The notes: generated by a model not told the origin, from the sequence alone. 64,000 bases of DNA from Thalassorhabdomicrobium marinisediminis (GCF_003072065.1 NZ_QCYG01000007.1:224929-288928), one strand, 5' to 3'. Positions 7,488 to 19,278 are shown, numbered from the stretch's first letter. Numbers and translations: made by a program.

Positions 7488-9050
7488 TTAAGCGTTCAGC
7501 TTGAAGCTCGGCAACCGCTCGATCGCGTCCCTCTTCGTCTTAAGCGTCACGTCGCCGTAGCTGTCACCGGCTGTCTTACCTGCGTGGCCCTGTATCGCGT
7601 CCACTACCCGATCAGAGATTGCCAGTTCGCGGCACGTTGTCTTGAGCCTATGCCGCCAAGCGTGGTTTGGCTGTATCCCTTCCGGCGTCAGCTTGCTCTT
7701 GGTCAGCCACGATGCGAGCTGGTTCGAGATACGCACGGCTTTCGTGGCATATTCTGCGGGGTTCTTGCCGCCGTGAAACAACGGTCCAGTCTCAGCGGCC
7801 TGCACAAAGTCGGCAAACCCTTCGGCGATGATCTGTGAGTGCAACGGAATGTCACGGTATCCACCAGCTTTGACCGTGCCTGCGTCTGGCGTGATCCGGG
7901 CGATCCACATTCCGTCTTCGTGCCGGATATCCTCTTTGCGTAGCTGTGTGATCTCTGACACTCGTGCGCCTGTGAACGCACAGATGATCGGCACCCATCG
8001 CTTTGCGGCCACCAGCGCGGGCTTCTCACGCACATAGCCGTTCACGTCTGCATTGGGTTCATAGGACCGAGACGCCTTCAGCACCTTGACCGCTTCAGCA
8101 TCGGTGTAGCCACGTTCCCGATTGAACACCCTGCGCGGCTTCGGCTGCTTTACGGTAAGCGCGGGGTTCTCTGGTATCTGATCGTTATCGACTGCCCACT
8201 GCAACAAGGTCCGGACTGTGGACAGGTAAACGTCGCTGACAGTCTTGGCACTCAGGGTCTTCATCAGGTGATCACGCCACGCCAGAACGTCTTTCTTGGT
8301 GATTTTAGCGGCGTTGTCGTGCCGTAAGAATTTGCGCAGGTTCTCAATCGCTGCACCTTGACGCCTACCGCCGTCTTTCATGAAACCGGCGCTCTGGCGC
8401 GTGTGCACGTAGTCGGCCCAAAGCTTCTTGATACTGACGTGCTGCGCAGGCTCTTCGGGCGGCTCTGCGTTCACGAGGATCGGCGCGGTGGGCGTGCCGG
8501 TGAAGTCACCTTCGTCGCGCTCTAAGACGCGTTCTAGGGCTTCATACTCGGCGCTACACAGCGCACGGGCGGCAATACGCCATTCGTCGCTGCCCTTCTC
8601 AGCGTCGAAGTTCCCTGCCCTGCGGAATTTCTCAAGTTCATTGCCAACAAGCGCGTCAAGCTCTTCGGTGCTGGCGCGGCCTGCTATGGCATCCCGAAGG
8701 CGCTGCACGAGAACATCATCAATGCCGCCAGATTGCGCCCAGCGTGGATCGTGGCGCAATTCATCGTCGAAGGCTAAGCGCCGGTTGTAGTGCGCCACGG
8801 CCATTTGGTCAGCGGCCAAAGGGTAGCGCGGCACGTCTGCCACATTGCCAGATTTGCGTTCAGCTTCCCCGATCTGGATTTGAAGCTGTGCAACAGCACC
8901 CGGCAACAGTTTGAGCGCTTGTCGGTAGTCACCGCCTAGCGGGGTCCGAAGTTCAGACTTGCCAACGATTCCACGCAGATCTTTCGGCACCACCAGCCGC
9001 GCGTGATATCGTCCAGAACGATTGATCAGGTGTCGGACTTTTCCGGCCAT
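7488..9050 (-). CDS. Tyrosine recombinase (phage integrase)
   Basis: This is the site-specific recombinase that inserts the element at tRNA-Val. The 520-residue protein has an N-terminal arm-binding domain (KVRHLINRSGRYHARLVVPK), a core-binding SAM-like domain around residues 190-290 (LWADYVHTRQSAGFMKDGG, then KDVLAWRDHLMKTLSAKTVS), and the catalytic domain. Active-site residues seen are Arg in FTGARVSEITQL, Lys in TVKAGGYRDIPLH, His-x-x-Arg in HAWRHRLKTTCREL, and His in QGHAGKTAGDSYGDV with the Tyr following. The gene points away from the tRNA, as usual for tRNA-targeting integrases. It appears intact. Confidence 0.95.
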   Translation of the reverse strand: MAGKVRHLINRSGRYHARLVVPKDLRGIVGKSELRTPLGGDYRQALKLLPGAVAQLQIQIGEAERKSGNVADVPRYPLAADQMAVAHYNRRLAFDDELRHDPRWAQSGGIDDVLVQRLRDAIAGRASTEELDALVGNELEKFRRAGNFDAEKGSDEWRIAARALCSAEYEALERVLERDEGDFTGTPTAPILVNAEPPEEPAQHVSIKKLWADYVHTRQSAGFMKDGGRRQGAAIENLRKFLRHDNAAKITKKDVLAWRDHLMKTLSAKTVSDVYLSTVRTLLQWAVDNDQIPENPALTVKQPKPRRVFNRERGYTDAEAVKVLKASRSYEPNADVNGYVREKPALVAAKRWVPIICAFTGARVSEITQLRKEDIRHEDGMWIARITPDAGTVKAGGYRDIPLHSQIIAEGFADFVQAAETGPLFHGGKNPAEYATKAVRISNQLASWLTKSKLTPEGIQPNHAWRHRLKTTCRELAISDRVVDAIQGHAGKTAGDSYGDVTLKTKRDAIERLPSFKLNA

Positions 9051-9062
9051 GCTCTTCCCCGT

Positions 9063-9083
9063 TTGTAACCAAAGTTGTAACCA
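9063..9083. other. Direct repeats, possible integrase arm sites
   Basis: TTGTAACCA occurs twice, 12 bases apart, between the integrase start and tRNA-Val. Short direct repeats beside the crossover site are typical of integrase arm-binding sites. A CCTTGC-TT-GCAAGG palindrome follows at about 9103. Assignment is by position only. Confidence 0.3.
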
Positions 9084-9140
9084 TCAAACGGACGTAGAGC
9101 CTTGCTTGCAAGGGTTTTCTTTTATTTCAAGGGGATAGGA

Positions 9141-9215
9141 TGGTGGGTGATAAGAGATTTGAACTCCTGACATCTTCGATGTGAACGAAGCGCTCTACCA
9201 CTGAGCTAATCACCC
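9141..9215 (-). tRNA. tRNA-Val (CAC), insertion site of the phage element
   Basis: Read on the minus strand it starts GGGTGATTAGCTCAGTGGTA and ends ATCACCC-A-CCA. The anticodon stem CTTCG/CGAAG encloses TTCACAT, so the anticodon is CAC (valine). The CCA is encoded. Its 3' end faces the integrase 90 bases away, so the attachment core of the element should lie in the 3' half of this gene. The second attachment copy would be beyond the left edge. Confidence 0.95.
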
Positions 9216-9235
9216 ATCCGGGGGGTCAAATACCC

Positions 9236-9727
9236 CTAGTCGGCGGCTTGTGCAAGTGGGTCTTTTTCCGATCCGGCCACAGATTTCGGATGCCGGACCT
9301 TGACGGTGATCACCGTGGCGTTCGCCACGTCCTTCACCCGCTTGACCATGACCTTGCCGAGCGGCGGCACGGTAAGCTCTTCGCCCGCCGCAAGGCTGCG
9401 CCCCATGACCGCCAACATGGCTTCCACCACAGGTTTGACGTCCTTCTTTTTCAGCCCGGTTTCCGCGACGACGCGGTCGATAAGCTCGGGCTTCTTGATC
9501 GGGGCCTGGGCAAGGGTCGGGGTTACGTCCTCGACGACCGTGGTCGCAGGTGCCGAAGGCGCGGAGCGCGGGACGACCTTTGCCGCGGCCGGTTTCGCCG
9601 GGGTGGTCGCGGTGGGTGCCGGACTGGCGGCCTTGGGCGCGGTGGTCGATTTCGCGGTGGTCTTTTTCGCGGTTGTCGACTTCGCAGTCGTCGATGTCGC
9701 GGTTGTCTTACGGCTCCGGGTTGCCAT
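9236..9727 (-). CDS. HU-family DNA-binding protein with Lys/Ala/Thr-rich N-terminal tail
   Basis: This is a nucleoid-associated type protein. The start at 9727 follows a GGGAGG ribosome site and gives 163 residues. Residues 1-75 are a low-complexity tail of repeated TTAKSTTAKKTTAKSTTA type, like histone H1 tails. Residues about 76-160 are an HU/IHF fold (KKPELIDRVVAETGLKKKDV, then KPVVEAMLAVMGRSLAAGEE and LTVPPLGKVMVKRV), lacking the usual proline-tipped RNPxTG arm motif. The tail should bind DNA non-specifically and compact it. The arm motif loss suggests altered DNA bending. It is core genome, immediately beyond the tRNA. Confidence 0.8.
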   Translation of the reverse strand: MATRSRKTTATSTTAKSTTAKKTTAKSTTAPKAASPAPTATTPAKPAAAKVVPRSAPSAPATTVVEDVTPTLAQAPIKKPELIDRVVAETGLKKKDVKPVVEAMLAVMGRSLAAGEELTVPPLGKVMVKRVKDVANATVITVKVRHPKSVAGSEKDPLAQAAD

Positions 9728-9910
9728 CGCATCCTCCCATTCGGGCGCTGAATTGTGCGCGTTTGCGAAACAATAGCGGCACAATTGCCGCTTTCCCACG
9801 GAAAACTCACAGAAACTTGTAGCCTGATGCATTCGCGCTATGTTTGGCCTTGTCGGAGGAAAAATCATACCTTCGGCATCGAAAATCTGTACTTGACCTG
9901 GGGGTTACCT

Positions 9911-10102
9911 ATGAAAAAGACGTCCCTTCTCGCCGCGAGTTTCTTCGCAGTTTCGACCATGACCGCCACGGCAGGCGGCCTGAGCGCGCCGGTCATGGAG
10001 CCGGTGGTCATCGTCGAAGAAGTGGAAACCGCATCCGACACCAGTGGGCTTTTGCAGTGGATGATTCTTGCTGCGGTCATCGTTGCTGCCACAGCGAACT
10101 GA
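9911..10102 (+). CDS. Small exported membrane-anchored protein, unknown function
   Basis: This 63-residue protein starts MKKTSLLAASFFAVSTMTATAG, a classic signal peptide with a possible cleavage after TATA. The mature part is short (GGLSAPVMEPVVIVEEVETA) and ends in a hydrophobic segment (LLQWMILAAVIVAATAN) that should anchor it in the membrane. Similar tiny proteins are common in Rhodobacterales and are sometimes misnamed. No function can be assigned. A strong bidirectional terminator separates it from lon. Confidence 0.7.
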   Translation: MKKTSLLAASFFAVSTMTATAGGLSAPVMEPVVIVEEVETASDTSGLLQWMILAAVIVAATAN

Positions 10103-10123
10103 TCCACGACCCATCGACAACGA

Positions 10124-10155
10124 AAAGGACGCCGAAGTTGCCTTCGGCGTCCTTT
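10124..10155. terminator. Bidirectional rho-independent terminator
   Basis: A perfect 14-base stem AAAGGACGCCGAAG/CTTCGGCGTCCTTT with a TTGC loop lies between the convergent small exported protein gene and lon. A/T runs on both ends suit termination in both directions. Confidence 0.9.
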
Positions 10156-10192
10156 CTTGTTTCAGCGACCTGCGGCGCACCGCAGACGGGGG

Positions 10193-12619
10193 TCAGTGGG
10201 TGACGGCCCCTGCCCCATCGTCAGAGCCCTTGCGCAAGGCGGCTTCCGCCGCTGCGGCGTCTTCCGCTTCCTGATCCCATTCGATGGGCTCGGGCTTTTT
10301 GGTCAGCGCATGCTCCAGAACCTCCGAGGCATGGGTCACGGGGATGATCTCCAGACCTTCCTTCACGTTGTCGGGAATGTCCGCCAGATCCTTCACGTTC
10401 TCCTCGGGGATCAGGACCGTCTTGATCCCGCCCCGCAGCGCGGCGAGCAGCTTTTCCTTCAGCCCGCCGATGGGCATGGCGTTCCCGCGCAGTGAAACCT
10501 CACCGGTCATGGCGATGTCCTTGCGCACCGGAATTCCAGTCAGGACCGACACGATGGCCGTGGTCATGGCCAGACCCGCCGAGGGACCATCCTTGGGCGT
10601 GGCACCGTCGGGGACGTGCACGTGGATGTCGAGCTTGTCGAACTTCGGCGGCTTCACCCCGATCTCCGGCGCGATGGAGCGCACGTAGCTCGAAGCTGCG
10701 TCGATGCTCTCTTTCATCACGTCGCCCAGCTTGCCGGTGGTCTTCATCCGACCCTTGCCCGGCAGGCGCAGCGCTTCGATGTTGAGCAATTCGCCCCCGA
10801 CCGAGGTATAGGCCAGCCCGGTGACGACACCCACCTGATCCTTTTCTTCGGCCAGTCCGAACCGGTGCTTCTTGACGCCCAGGAAATCCTCGATGTTGTC
10901 CTCGGTGACGATGACGGTCTCGGCTTCCTTCTTGACGATCTTGGTCACCGCCTTGCGGGCCACCTTGGCGATTTCACGCTCGAGGTTCCGCACCCCGGCT
11001 TCGCGGGTGTAGTAGCGGATGATCGCGGTCAGCGCGCTGTCGTCCAGCGTGAATTCGCTGGCCTTCAAGCCGTGGTTCTTCATCACCTTGCCCAGCAGGT
11101 GCTGCTTGGCAATCTCTCGCTTTTCGTCCTCGGTGTAGCCTGACAGCGGGATGATCTCCATCCGGTCCAGAAGCGGGCCGGGCATGTTGTAAGAGTTCGA
11201 CGTCGTCAGGAACATCACGTTCGACAGATCGTATTCCACCTCAAGGTAGTGATCGACGAAGGTGCCGTTCTGCTCGGGGTCCAGCACTTCGAGCATGGCG
11301 GACGCCGGGTCGCCCCGGAAGTCCTGACCCATCTTGTCGATTTCATCGAGCAGGATCAGCGGGTTCGTCGTCTTGGCCTTCTTGAGCGCCTGAATGATCT
11401 TGCCGGGCATGGAGCCGATATAGGTCCGGCGGTGGCCGCGAATCTCGCTCTCGTCACGCACCCCACCCAGAGAAATGCGGATGAACTCACGCCCCGTCGC
11501 CTCGGCCACGGACTTCCCGAGCGAGGTTTTACCCACACCTGGAGGGCCGACAAGGCACATGATCGGGCCTTTCAGCTTCTTGCTGCGCTGCTGCACGGCA
11601 AGGTATTCGACGATGCGTTCCTTGACCTTTTCCAGACCGTAGTGGTCGTTGTCGAGGATCTCTTCCGCGCGGCCAAGGTCCTTTTTGGTGCGCGATTTCT
11701 TGCCCCACGGGATCGACAGGATCCAGTCGAGGTAGTTGCGCACGACGGTGGCCTCGGCGGACATGGGCGACATGTTCTTGAGCTTTTTCAGCTCGCCATC
11801 GACCTTTTCCTGCGCTTCCTTGCTCAGCTTGGTCTCGGCGATGCGGGCCTCAAGCTCGGCCACTTCGCCTTCGCCCTCTTCGCCGTCGCCCAGCTCCTTC
11901 TGAATGGCTTTCATCTGCTCATTCAGATAGTATTCACGCTGGGTGCGCTCCATCTGGGACTTCACGCGGGTCTTGATCTTTTTCTCGACCTGCAGCACCG
12001 ACATTTCGCCCTGCATCAGGCCATAGACCTTCTCAAGCCGTTCGGAGACGGACAGCGTTTCCAGAAGATCCTGACGCTGGTTGACCTCGATCCCGAGGTG
12101 TCCGGCGACCAGATCGGCCAGCTTCGCAGGCTCGTCGGCTTCGGACACGGCGGCCAGAGCCTCTTCGGGGACGTTCTTCTTGACCTTGGCGTAGCGGGTG
12201 AACTCGGTGGCGACGGACCGGGTCAGCGCCTCGATCGTCGACATGTCGCCGGGCATCTCGGTCAGATATTCGGCCGAGGCCTCGAAGAACTTGTCGTTCT
12301 CGTGGAATTCGGTGATCCGCACACGGGAAATCCCCTCAACCAGCACTTTCACGGTGCCGTCGGGCAGCTTCAGCAGTTGCAGCACATTGGCCAGCACCCC
12401 GGCCTTGTAGATGCCGGATTCGTCAGGGTCGTCCACGGCCGGGTCGATCTGGCTTGACAGCAGGATCTGCTTGTCGTCCTGCATCACCTCTTCCAGCGCG
12501 CTGACGGATTTTTCACGGCCCACGAACAGCGGCACGATCATGTGGGGGAACACCACGATGTCGCGCAACGGCAGAACGGGGTAGGATGAACTCAGAGGTT
12601 CGCGGTTGATGTCAGACAT
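10193..12619 (-). CDS. lon: ATP-dependent protease Lon
   Basis: This is a cytoplasmic AAA+ serine protease for damaged and regulatory proteins. The 808 residues fit LonA: N-terminal substrate domain ([20 protein letters not shown]), a coiled helical region, AAA+ module with Walker [14 protein letters not shown] and Walker [10 protein letters not shown], and a C-terminal protease domain with catalytic Ser in DGPSAGLAM and Lys in [16 protein letters not shown]. The start at 12619 follows AGGAAAAG. The gene is monocistronic, closed by the terminator at 10124-10155. SspB, an adaptor for another protease, is encoded 7 kb away. Confidence 0.98.
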   Translation of the reverse strand: MSDINREPLSSSYPVLPLRDIVVFPHMIVPLFVGREKSVSALEEVMQDDKQILLSSQIDPAVDDPDESGIYKAGVLANVLQLLKLPDGTVKVLVEGISRVRITEFHENDKFFEASAEYLTEMPGDMSTIEALTRSVATEFTRYAKVKKNVPEEALAAVSEADEPAKLADLVAGHLGIEVNQRQDLLETLSVSERLEKVYGLMQGEMSVLQVEKKIKTRVKSQMERTQREYYLNEQMKAIQKELGDGEEGEGEVAELEARIAETKLSKEAQEKVDGELKKLKNMSPMSAEATVVRNYLDWILSIPWGKKSRTKKDLGRAEEILDNDHYGLEKVKERIVEYLAVQQRSKKLKGPIMCLVGPPGVGKTSLGKSVAEATGREFIRISLGGVRDESEIRGHRRTYIGSMPGKIIQALKKAKTTNPLILLDEIDKMGQDFRGDPASAMLEVLDPEQNGTFVDHYLEVEYDLSNVMFLTTSNSYNMPGPLLDRMEIIPLSGYTEDEKREIAKQHLLGKVMKNHGLKASEFTLDDSALTAIIRYYTREAGVRNLEREIAKVARKAVTKIVKKEAETVIVTEDNIEDFLGVKKHRFGLAEEKDQVGVVTGLAYTSVGGELLNIEALRLPGKGRMKTTGKLGDVMKESIDAASSYVRSIAPEIGVKPPKFDKLDIHVHVPDGATPKDGPSAGLAMTTAIVSVLTGIPVRKDIAMTGEVSLRGNAMPIGGLKEKLLAALRGGIKTVLIPEENVKDLADIPDNVKEGLEIIPVTHASEVLEHALTKKPEPIEWDQEAEDAAAAEAALRKGSDDGAGAVTH

Positions 12620-12855
12620 GCTCTTTTCCTTTATTGGCAAGCTGGCGGGTCCCTCTTTGAGGCAACGACACCAGCTCCGGTCTTTCGGTTACTAGATGTG
12701 GGGGGTCTTTCGCCCGCTTTCAACCAGTTGTCCGGGATTGACAGTCATGGTGCCTGTGTGGGCCGCCTGCTGCAAGGCAGCATTCTGTCAAATGTGGGGA
12801 TAACGCGAAAAATGCAACCTGTAACCGCCCATCGCCTGCGGATTTGGCGGCGATG

Positions 12856-16025
<3,170 letters not shown>

Positions 16026-16121
16026 GTGGTGCGGTCGGGGTCCAAATCGTCGCACGCGCGGACCTTTACGCCTGTGCGGCTAATCCCTATATGTTCTGTC
16101 AGGAATTAAGGAAGCACTGTC

Positions 16122-16484
16122 ATGAATGACCAATCCGCGCCTATGGAAGGCACTCCGATGATCCAGCCGTCAAGCACGGATCACCCGCTTTACGACAATA
16201 TCGTCGAAGCCTGTCGCACGGTTTACGACCCTGAAATTCCAGTGAATATCCATGATCTGGGATTGATTTACACCATCGACATCAATGAAGAAAGCGACGT
16301 CAAGGTTCTGATGTCACTGACCGCCCCGGGCTGTCCGGTCGCCGGTGAGATGCCGGGCTGGGTGGCCGAAGCGATCGAGCCTTTACCGGGGGTGAAGTCC
16401 GTTGACGTCGAACTGGTGTGGGAGCCGCAGTGGGGCATGGACATGATGTCCGACGAAGCCCGCCTTGAACTGGGCTTCATGTAG
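16122..16484 (+). CDS. sufT: SUF-system Fe-S assembly protein, DUF59/MIP18 family
   Basis: This 120-residue protein is of the MIP18/SufT type and supports maturation of Fe-S proteins. The domain at about residues 25-115 has VYDPEIPVNIHDLGLIYTID, LTAPGCPVAGEMPGWV with the conserved TxxGCP cysteine, and the family ending VELVWEPQWGMDMMS-EAR-ELG. The N-terminal 20 residues look flexible. An IscA-type protein lies 1.4 kb downstream; in related genomes the two often adjoin, so the intervening pair looks inserted. A short GCAAG-N8-CTTGC palindrome with trailing Ts follows the stop at once. Confidence 0.88.
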   Translation: MNDQSAPMEGTPMIQPSSTDHPLYDNIVEACRTVYDPEIPVNIHDLGLIYTIDINEESDVKVLMSLTAPGCPVAGEMPGWVAEAIEPLPGVKSVDVELVWEPQWGMDMMSDEARLELGFM

Positions 16485-16548
16485 GCAAGCCAGATGACTT
16501 GCTTTTGCCGTCTGAAAGCGATATAGCTTGCCTGATAGAGGAGGCAAG
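16485..16548. promoter_or_regulatory. Cluster of GCAAG/CTTGC inverted repeats before the cyclase-like/HTH gene
   Basis: GCAAG-N8-CTTGC spans 16485-16502 and CTTGCC-N10-GGCAAG spans 16527-16548, the second covering the ribosome site and ending at the ATG. The first palindrome is followed by TTTT and might also end sufT transcripts. The same GCAAG-N8-CTTGC form recurs at 17162-17179. Repeated half-sites suggest operators for the HTH protein encoded between them. Confidence 0.5.
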
Positions 16549-17145
16549 ATGTCGATCTGCGTGCTCACAGGTGATATCGTCGGATCGACCGACCTGCCCG
16601 CTGCGCAACGGCGACAGGTGATGGCGATTCTGGAAGATACATATGGACTGATAGCCCGCGACGGTGCGGGCTTTTTTGACACCTACCGGGGCGACGGCTG
16701 GCAGATGGCGTTCGACCGCCCCGCCCTCGCCCTGCGCCTTGCCCTGTTCATCCGGGCCAGCTTGAAAGAGGCTGCCGATACCTTCGAGACCCGCGTGGCC
16801 ATGGCCACAGGGGACGGAATTATCTCCTCTCTCGATCTGCAGTCCGCGCCGTTCATTGCCTCGGGCCGCGCGTTGGATGCCATGCCGCGCGACGTTCTTT
16901 TCGCCCATGCGGACGGCGGTGCGCTCCATGGGGCGGCCCTGCTCGCCGATCACATCAGCCAAGGCTGGACGCAAGCACAGGCCCGCGCGATCCGGCCCTT
17001 CCTGCACCCCGCCGCGACCGTAACCCAAAAGGACGTGGCCGAGGCCACCGGCGTCACCCGCCAAGCCATCGGTCAGGCGTTGGAGGCGGCGGGCTATGGT
17101 CCGATCTCGAAAGCGCTGTCCGCCATCGAAGAGCAAGCAGAATGA
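16549..17145 (+). CDS. Cyclase-homology/SatD-like protein with C-terminal HTH
   Basis: The start at 16549 follows GAGGAGGCAAG and gives 198 residues. The N-terminal half looks like a class III nucleotide cyclase or SatD-type fold: LTGDIVGSTDLP (first metal Asp), YRGDGWQMAFDRPALALRLA (second metal segment, G-D-G) and TRVAMATGDG. The C-terminal 45 residues contain a helix-turn-helix, TVTQKDVAEATGVTRQAIGQ. SatD-family proteins are often encoded beside DUF3307 membrane proteins, as here. Whether it makes a cyclic nucleotide is unknown; it may instead sense a nucleotide and bind DNA. Palindromes on both sides support autoregulation. Confidence 0.75.
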   Translation: MSICVLTGDIVGSTDLPAAQRRQVMAILEDTYGLIARDGAGFFDTYRGDGWQMAFDRPALALRLALFIRASLKEAADTFETRVAMATGDGIISSLDLQSAPFIASGRALDAMPRDVLFAHADGGALHGAALLADHISQGWTQAQARAIRPFLHPAATVTQKDVAEATGVTRQAIGQALEAAGYGPISKALSAIEEQAE

Positions 17146-17161
17146 CTTTCCAATCCATAAT

Positions 17162-17179
17162 GCAAGCACAAGACCTTGC
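17162..17179. promoter_or_regulatory. GCAAG-N8-CTTGC palindrome upstream of the DUF3307 gene
   Basis: The same palindrome as at 16485-16502, with identical spacing and different loop bases, sits 12 bases before the DUF3307 start codon. It could be an operator or part of the translation start region. Confidence 0.5.
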
Positions 17180-17191
17180 GAAGGCGCACCC

Positions 17192-17911
17192 ATGATCGAG
17201 ACCTTCACCGCCCTTCTGTTCGCCCATGTGGTCGCGGATTTCGTGGTACAAACCCGCACGATGGTGCAACAAAAGTCCGGTTTCGCCATGATGGCCCTGC
17301 ATGCGGCTCTGGCACTGGCCACGGCCCAAGCCGCCACAGGGCACCTGACGGCCCCGGTGCTGCTTGCCGTAACGGCCGCCCACATCGCCATTGACCTGCT
17401 CAAGACCCACGGCGGGTTTCGCAGCTTCACCGCTTTCATGATCGATCAGGCGGCCCATGTTGTCACCCTCGGGATCGCCGCGGCCTACGCCCCCGATCTC
17501 TGGGCCACGGGGGTCTGGGCCGGCGCGCCTTGGCTGCTGCCGCTGATGGCCCTCGCCTCCGGCCTCATCGTGACCCTGCTGGCCGGACAGCACGCGATCG
17601 CCCTGCTCATGCGGCCCCACGGGACACGCATTCGCAACAACGGATTGCGCGACGGCGGGCGGCAGATCGGACTGCTGGAACGCGGCCTCATCTTCCTGTT
17701 TCTGCTGACCGGCCACCCCATCGGCGCGGGCGTGTTGATCGGCGCGAAATCGATCCTGCGCTTCGGCACGGCCTCCCGCGACCAGCGCACGGCGGAATAC
17801 GTGATCATCGGCACGCTGGCGTCTTTTGGCTGGGCCATTGTGGCGGCCTTGCTCACGCAGGCGGCGCTCGGCCTCCTCCCGCCCCTTGAGATCACGCGGC
17901 CCGCATCCTAG
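17192..17911 (+). CDS. DUF3307 integral membrane protein
   Basis: This 239-residue membrane protein has about six hydrophobic segments. The N-terminal motif FAHVVADFVVQT, followed by HAALALA and HIAIDLLKTHGG, carries the His/Asp pattern (H-x-x-x-D-F-x-x-Q) of DUF3307. FLFLLTGHPIGAGVLIGAKS lies near the C-terminus, and a charged loop (RNNGLRDGGRQIGLLERG) links the halves. The family has no established function, but its repeated pairing with SatD-like proteins makes a two-gene module likely: a cytoplasmic sensor plus a membrane partner. Confidence 0.8.
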   Translation: MIETFTALLFAHVVADFVVQTRTMVQQKSGFAMMALHAALALATAQAATGHLTAPVLLAVTAAHIAIDLLKTHGGFRSFTAFMIDQAAHVVTLGIAAAYAPDLWATGVWAGAPWLLPLMALASGLIVTLLAGQHAIALLMRPHGTRIRNNGLRDGGRQIGLLERGLIFLFLLTGHPIGAGVLIGAKSILRFGTASRDQRTAEYVIIGTLASFGWAIVAALLTQAALGLLPPLEITRPAS

Positions 17912-17934
17912 ATAGGCTTCAAAGGAGACCGCAT

Positions 17935-18300
17935 ATGTTCGGAATTCCCGGCAAACAGGCTGTGACCATCACCGATAGGGCCGCCAGCCAGATCGCCAAG
18001 CTCATGGCCAAGGACAACACGCAAGGTCTGCGGATCGGCGTGAAGAAAGGCGGCTGCGCGGGGATGGAATACACCATGGACTACGTGTCCGAGGTGGACC
18101 CCCTTGACGAGGTTGTCGAGCAAAACGGCGCGCGGGTGATGATCGCGCCCATGGCGCAGATGTTCCTGTTCGGCACCGAGATCGACTATGAGGTGAGCCT
18201 GCTGGAATCCGGCTTCAAGTTCCGCAACCCCAACGTCACCGAAGCCTGCGGCTGCGGCGAGTCGATCAAGTTCGACGAAAGCCTGGCCTCGAAAGGCTGA
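17935..18300 (+). CDS. IscA/SufA-type Fe-S cluster carrier
   Basis: This A-type carrier receives and delivers Fe-S clusters. The 121-residue protein has the three conserved cysteines: one in GVKKGGCAGMEYTMDYV and two in EACGCGESIKFDE. The central IAPMAQMFLFGTEIDYEV and ESGFKFRNPNV are family segments. It follows the DUF3307 gene by 23 bases with its own AAAGGAGA ribosome site. A terminator closes it. It belongs functionally with sufT upstream and sufE elsewhere in this window. Confidence 0.95.
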   Translation: MFGIPGKQAVTITDRAASQIAKLMAKDNTQGLRIGVKKGGCAGMEYTMDYVSEVDPLDEVVEQNGARVMIAPMAQMFLFGTEIDYEVSLLESGFKFRNPNVTEACGCGESIKFDESLASKG

Positions 18301-18316
18301 CGCCCTCCGGTCCCCG

Positions 18317-18338
18317 CCCCGCATCTGCGGGGCTTTCT
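18317..18338 (+). terminator. Rho-independent terminator after the Fe-S carrier gene
   Basis: CCCCGC-ATCT-GCGGGG followed by CTTTCT, 17 bases after the stop codon. Confidence 0.8.
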
Positions 18339-18390
18339 AATCCGCAGACAGGTTGCTAAACGGTCCCCGAACCAAAGGGGAGACGGGGAC

Positions 18391-19125
18391 ATGCGCAAAC
18401 TGATTGCCGGCAACTGGAAGATGAACGGAACCGCGGCCGATCTGGGCGAGCTGCGCACTCTGGCCCAGCAGCACCCCGACCCCAGTGTTGATATCGTCAT
18501 CTGCGGCCCGGCCACCTTGCTCAGCCGGATGGCCGAAACGGGGCTGATGATCGGGGGCGAGGATTGCCACCCCGCCGCGTCTGGCGCCCACACCGGCGAC
18601 ATTTCCGCCCCCATGCTTGCGGATGCGGGGGCAAGCCATGTCATCACCGGCCATTCCGAGCGGCGCAGCGATCACGGAGAGGATGACGCCCTGATCGCCG
18701 CCAAGACACAGGCCGCGTGGGCTGCCGACCTGCACGTGATCCTTTGCATCGGTGAGAGTGAGGCCCAGTACCGCGCGGGCAAGACGCTCGACGTGCTGCG
18801 CCGCCAGCTCGACCACTCGGTGCCTGACGGCGCCACTGCCGCGACCACCACCATCGCCTATGAGCCGATCTGGGCCATCGGCACCGGCCTCACCCCCACC
18901 CCGCAAGAGATTGCAGACGTGCACAGCGCCCTGCGCGCCCATCTGACCGCACGCTTCGGCGAGGACGGCGCGCAAATGCGCCTGCTTTACGGCGGCTCGG
19001 TAAAGGCGTCGAACGCGGCTGACATCTTCGCGCTCGACCACGTCGACGGCGCGCTGGTTGGGGGTGCCTCGCTCAAAGCCGCCGACTTCTCGCCCATCAT
19101 CACCGCGCTGGAACAGGCGCGCTGA
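18391..19125 (+). CDS. tpiA: Triosephosphate isomerase
   Basis: It interconverts dihydroxyacetone phosphate and glyceraldehyde 3-phosphate in glycolysis and gluconeogenesis. The 244-residue barrel has all active-site parts: AGNWKMNG (Lys), VITGHSERRSDH (His), AYEPIWAIGTG (Glu) with its flexible loop, LLYGGSVKASNA and GALVGGASLKA (phosphate binding). The length is typical of the alphaproteobacterial form. It is monocistronic, starting 50 bases after the preceding terminator. Confidence 0.98.
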   Translation: MRKLIAGNWKMNGTAADLGELRTLAQQHPDPSVDIVICGPATLLSRMAETGLMIGGEDCHPAASGAHTGDISAPMLADAGASHVITGHSERRSDHGEDDALIAAKTQAAWAADLHVILCIGESEAQYRAGKTLDVLRRQLDHSVPDGATAATTTIAYEPIWAIGTGLTPTPQEIADVHSALRAHLTARFGEDGAQMRLLYGGSVKASNAADIFALDHVDGALVGGASLKAADFSPIITALEQAR

Positions 19126-19131
19126 CCCCCG

Positions 19132-19153
19132 CTTCTCTGGTTCCCAAATACCT
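19132..19153 (+). repeat. Short intergenic repeat copy 1
   Basis: CTTCTCTGGTTCCCAAATAC-CT, found just after the tpiA stop. A second copy with 20 of 22 bases identical follows the DUF1638 gene at 41354-41375. Both sit within 15 bases of a plus-strand stop codon. Confidence 0.5.
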
Positions 19154-19278
19154 CATCCCACCGGTTACGCCGAGCACCCGGCCCCCGGTATTTTCGCCAC
19201 CGGTTCCGATTCCGCCCCTTTAATCCGGCCTCAAATCCCGTATGCTGGCCCCATCTTTATTCAGGAGCTTTCCCGCCC

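Noticed and set aside
11249..12457. Plus-strand frame of about 400 codons opposite lon
   Set aside because: It mirrors Lon codons and has no recognisable protein pattern.
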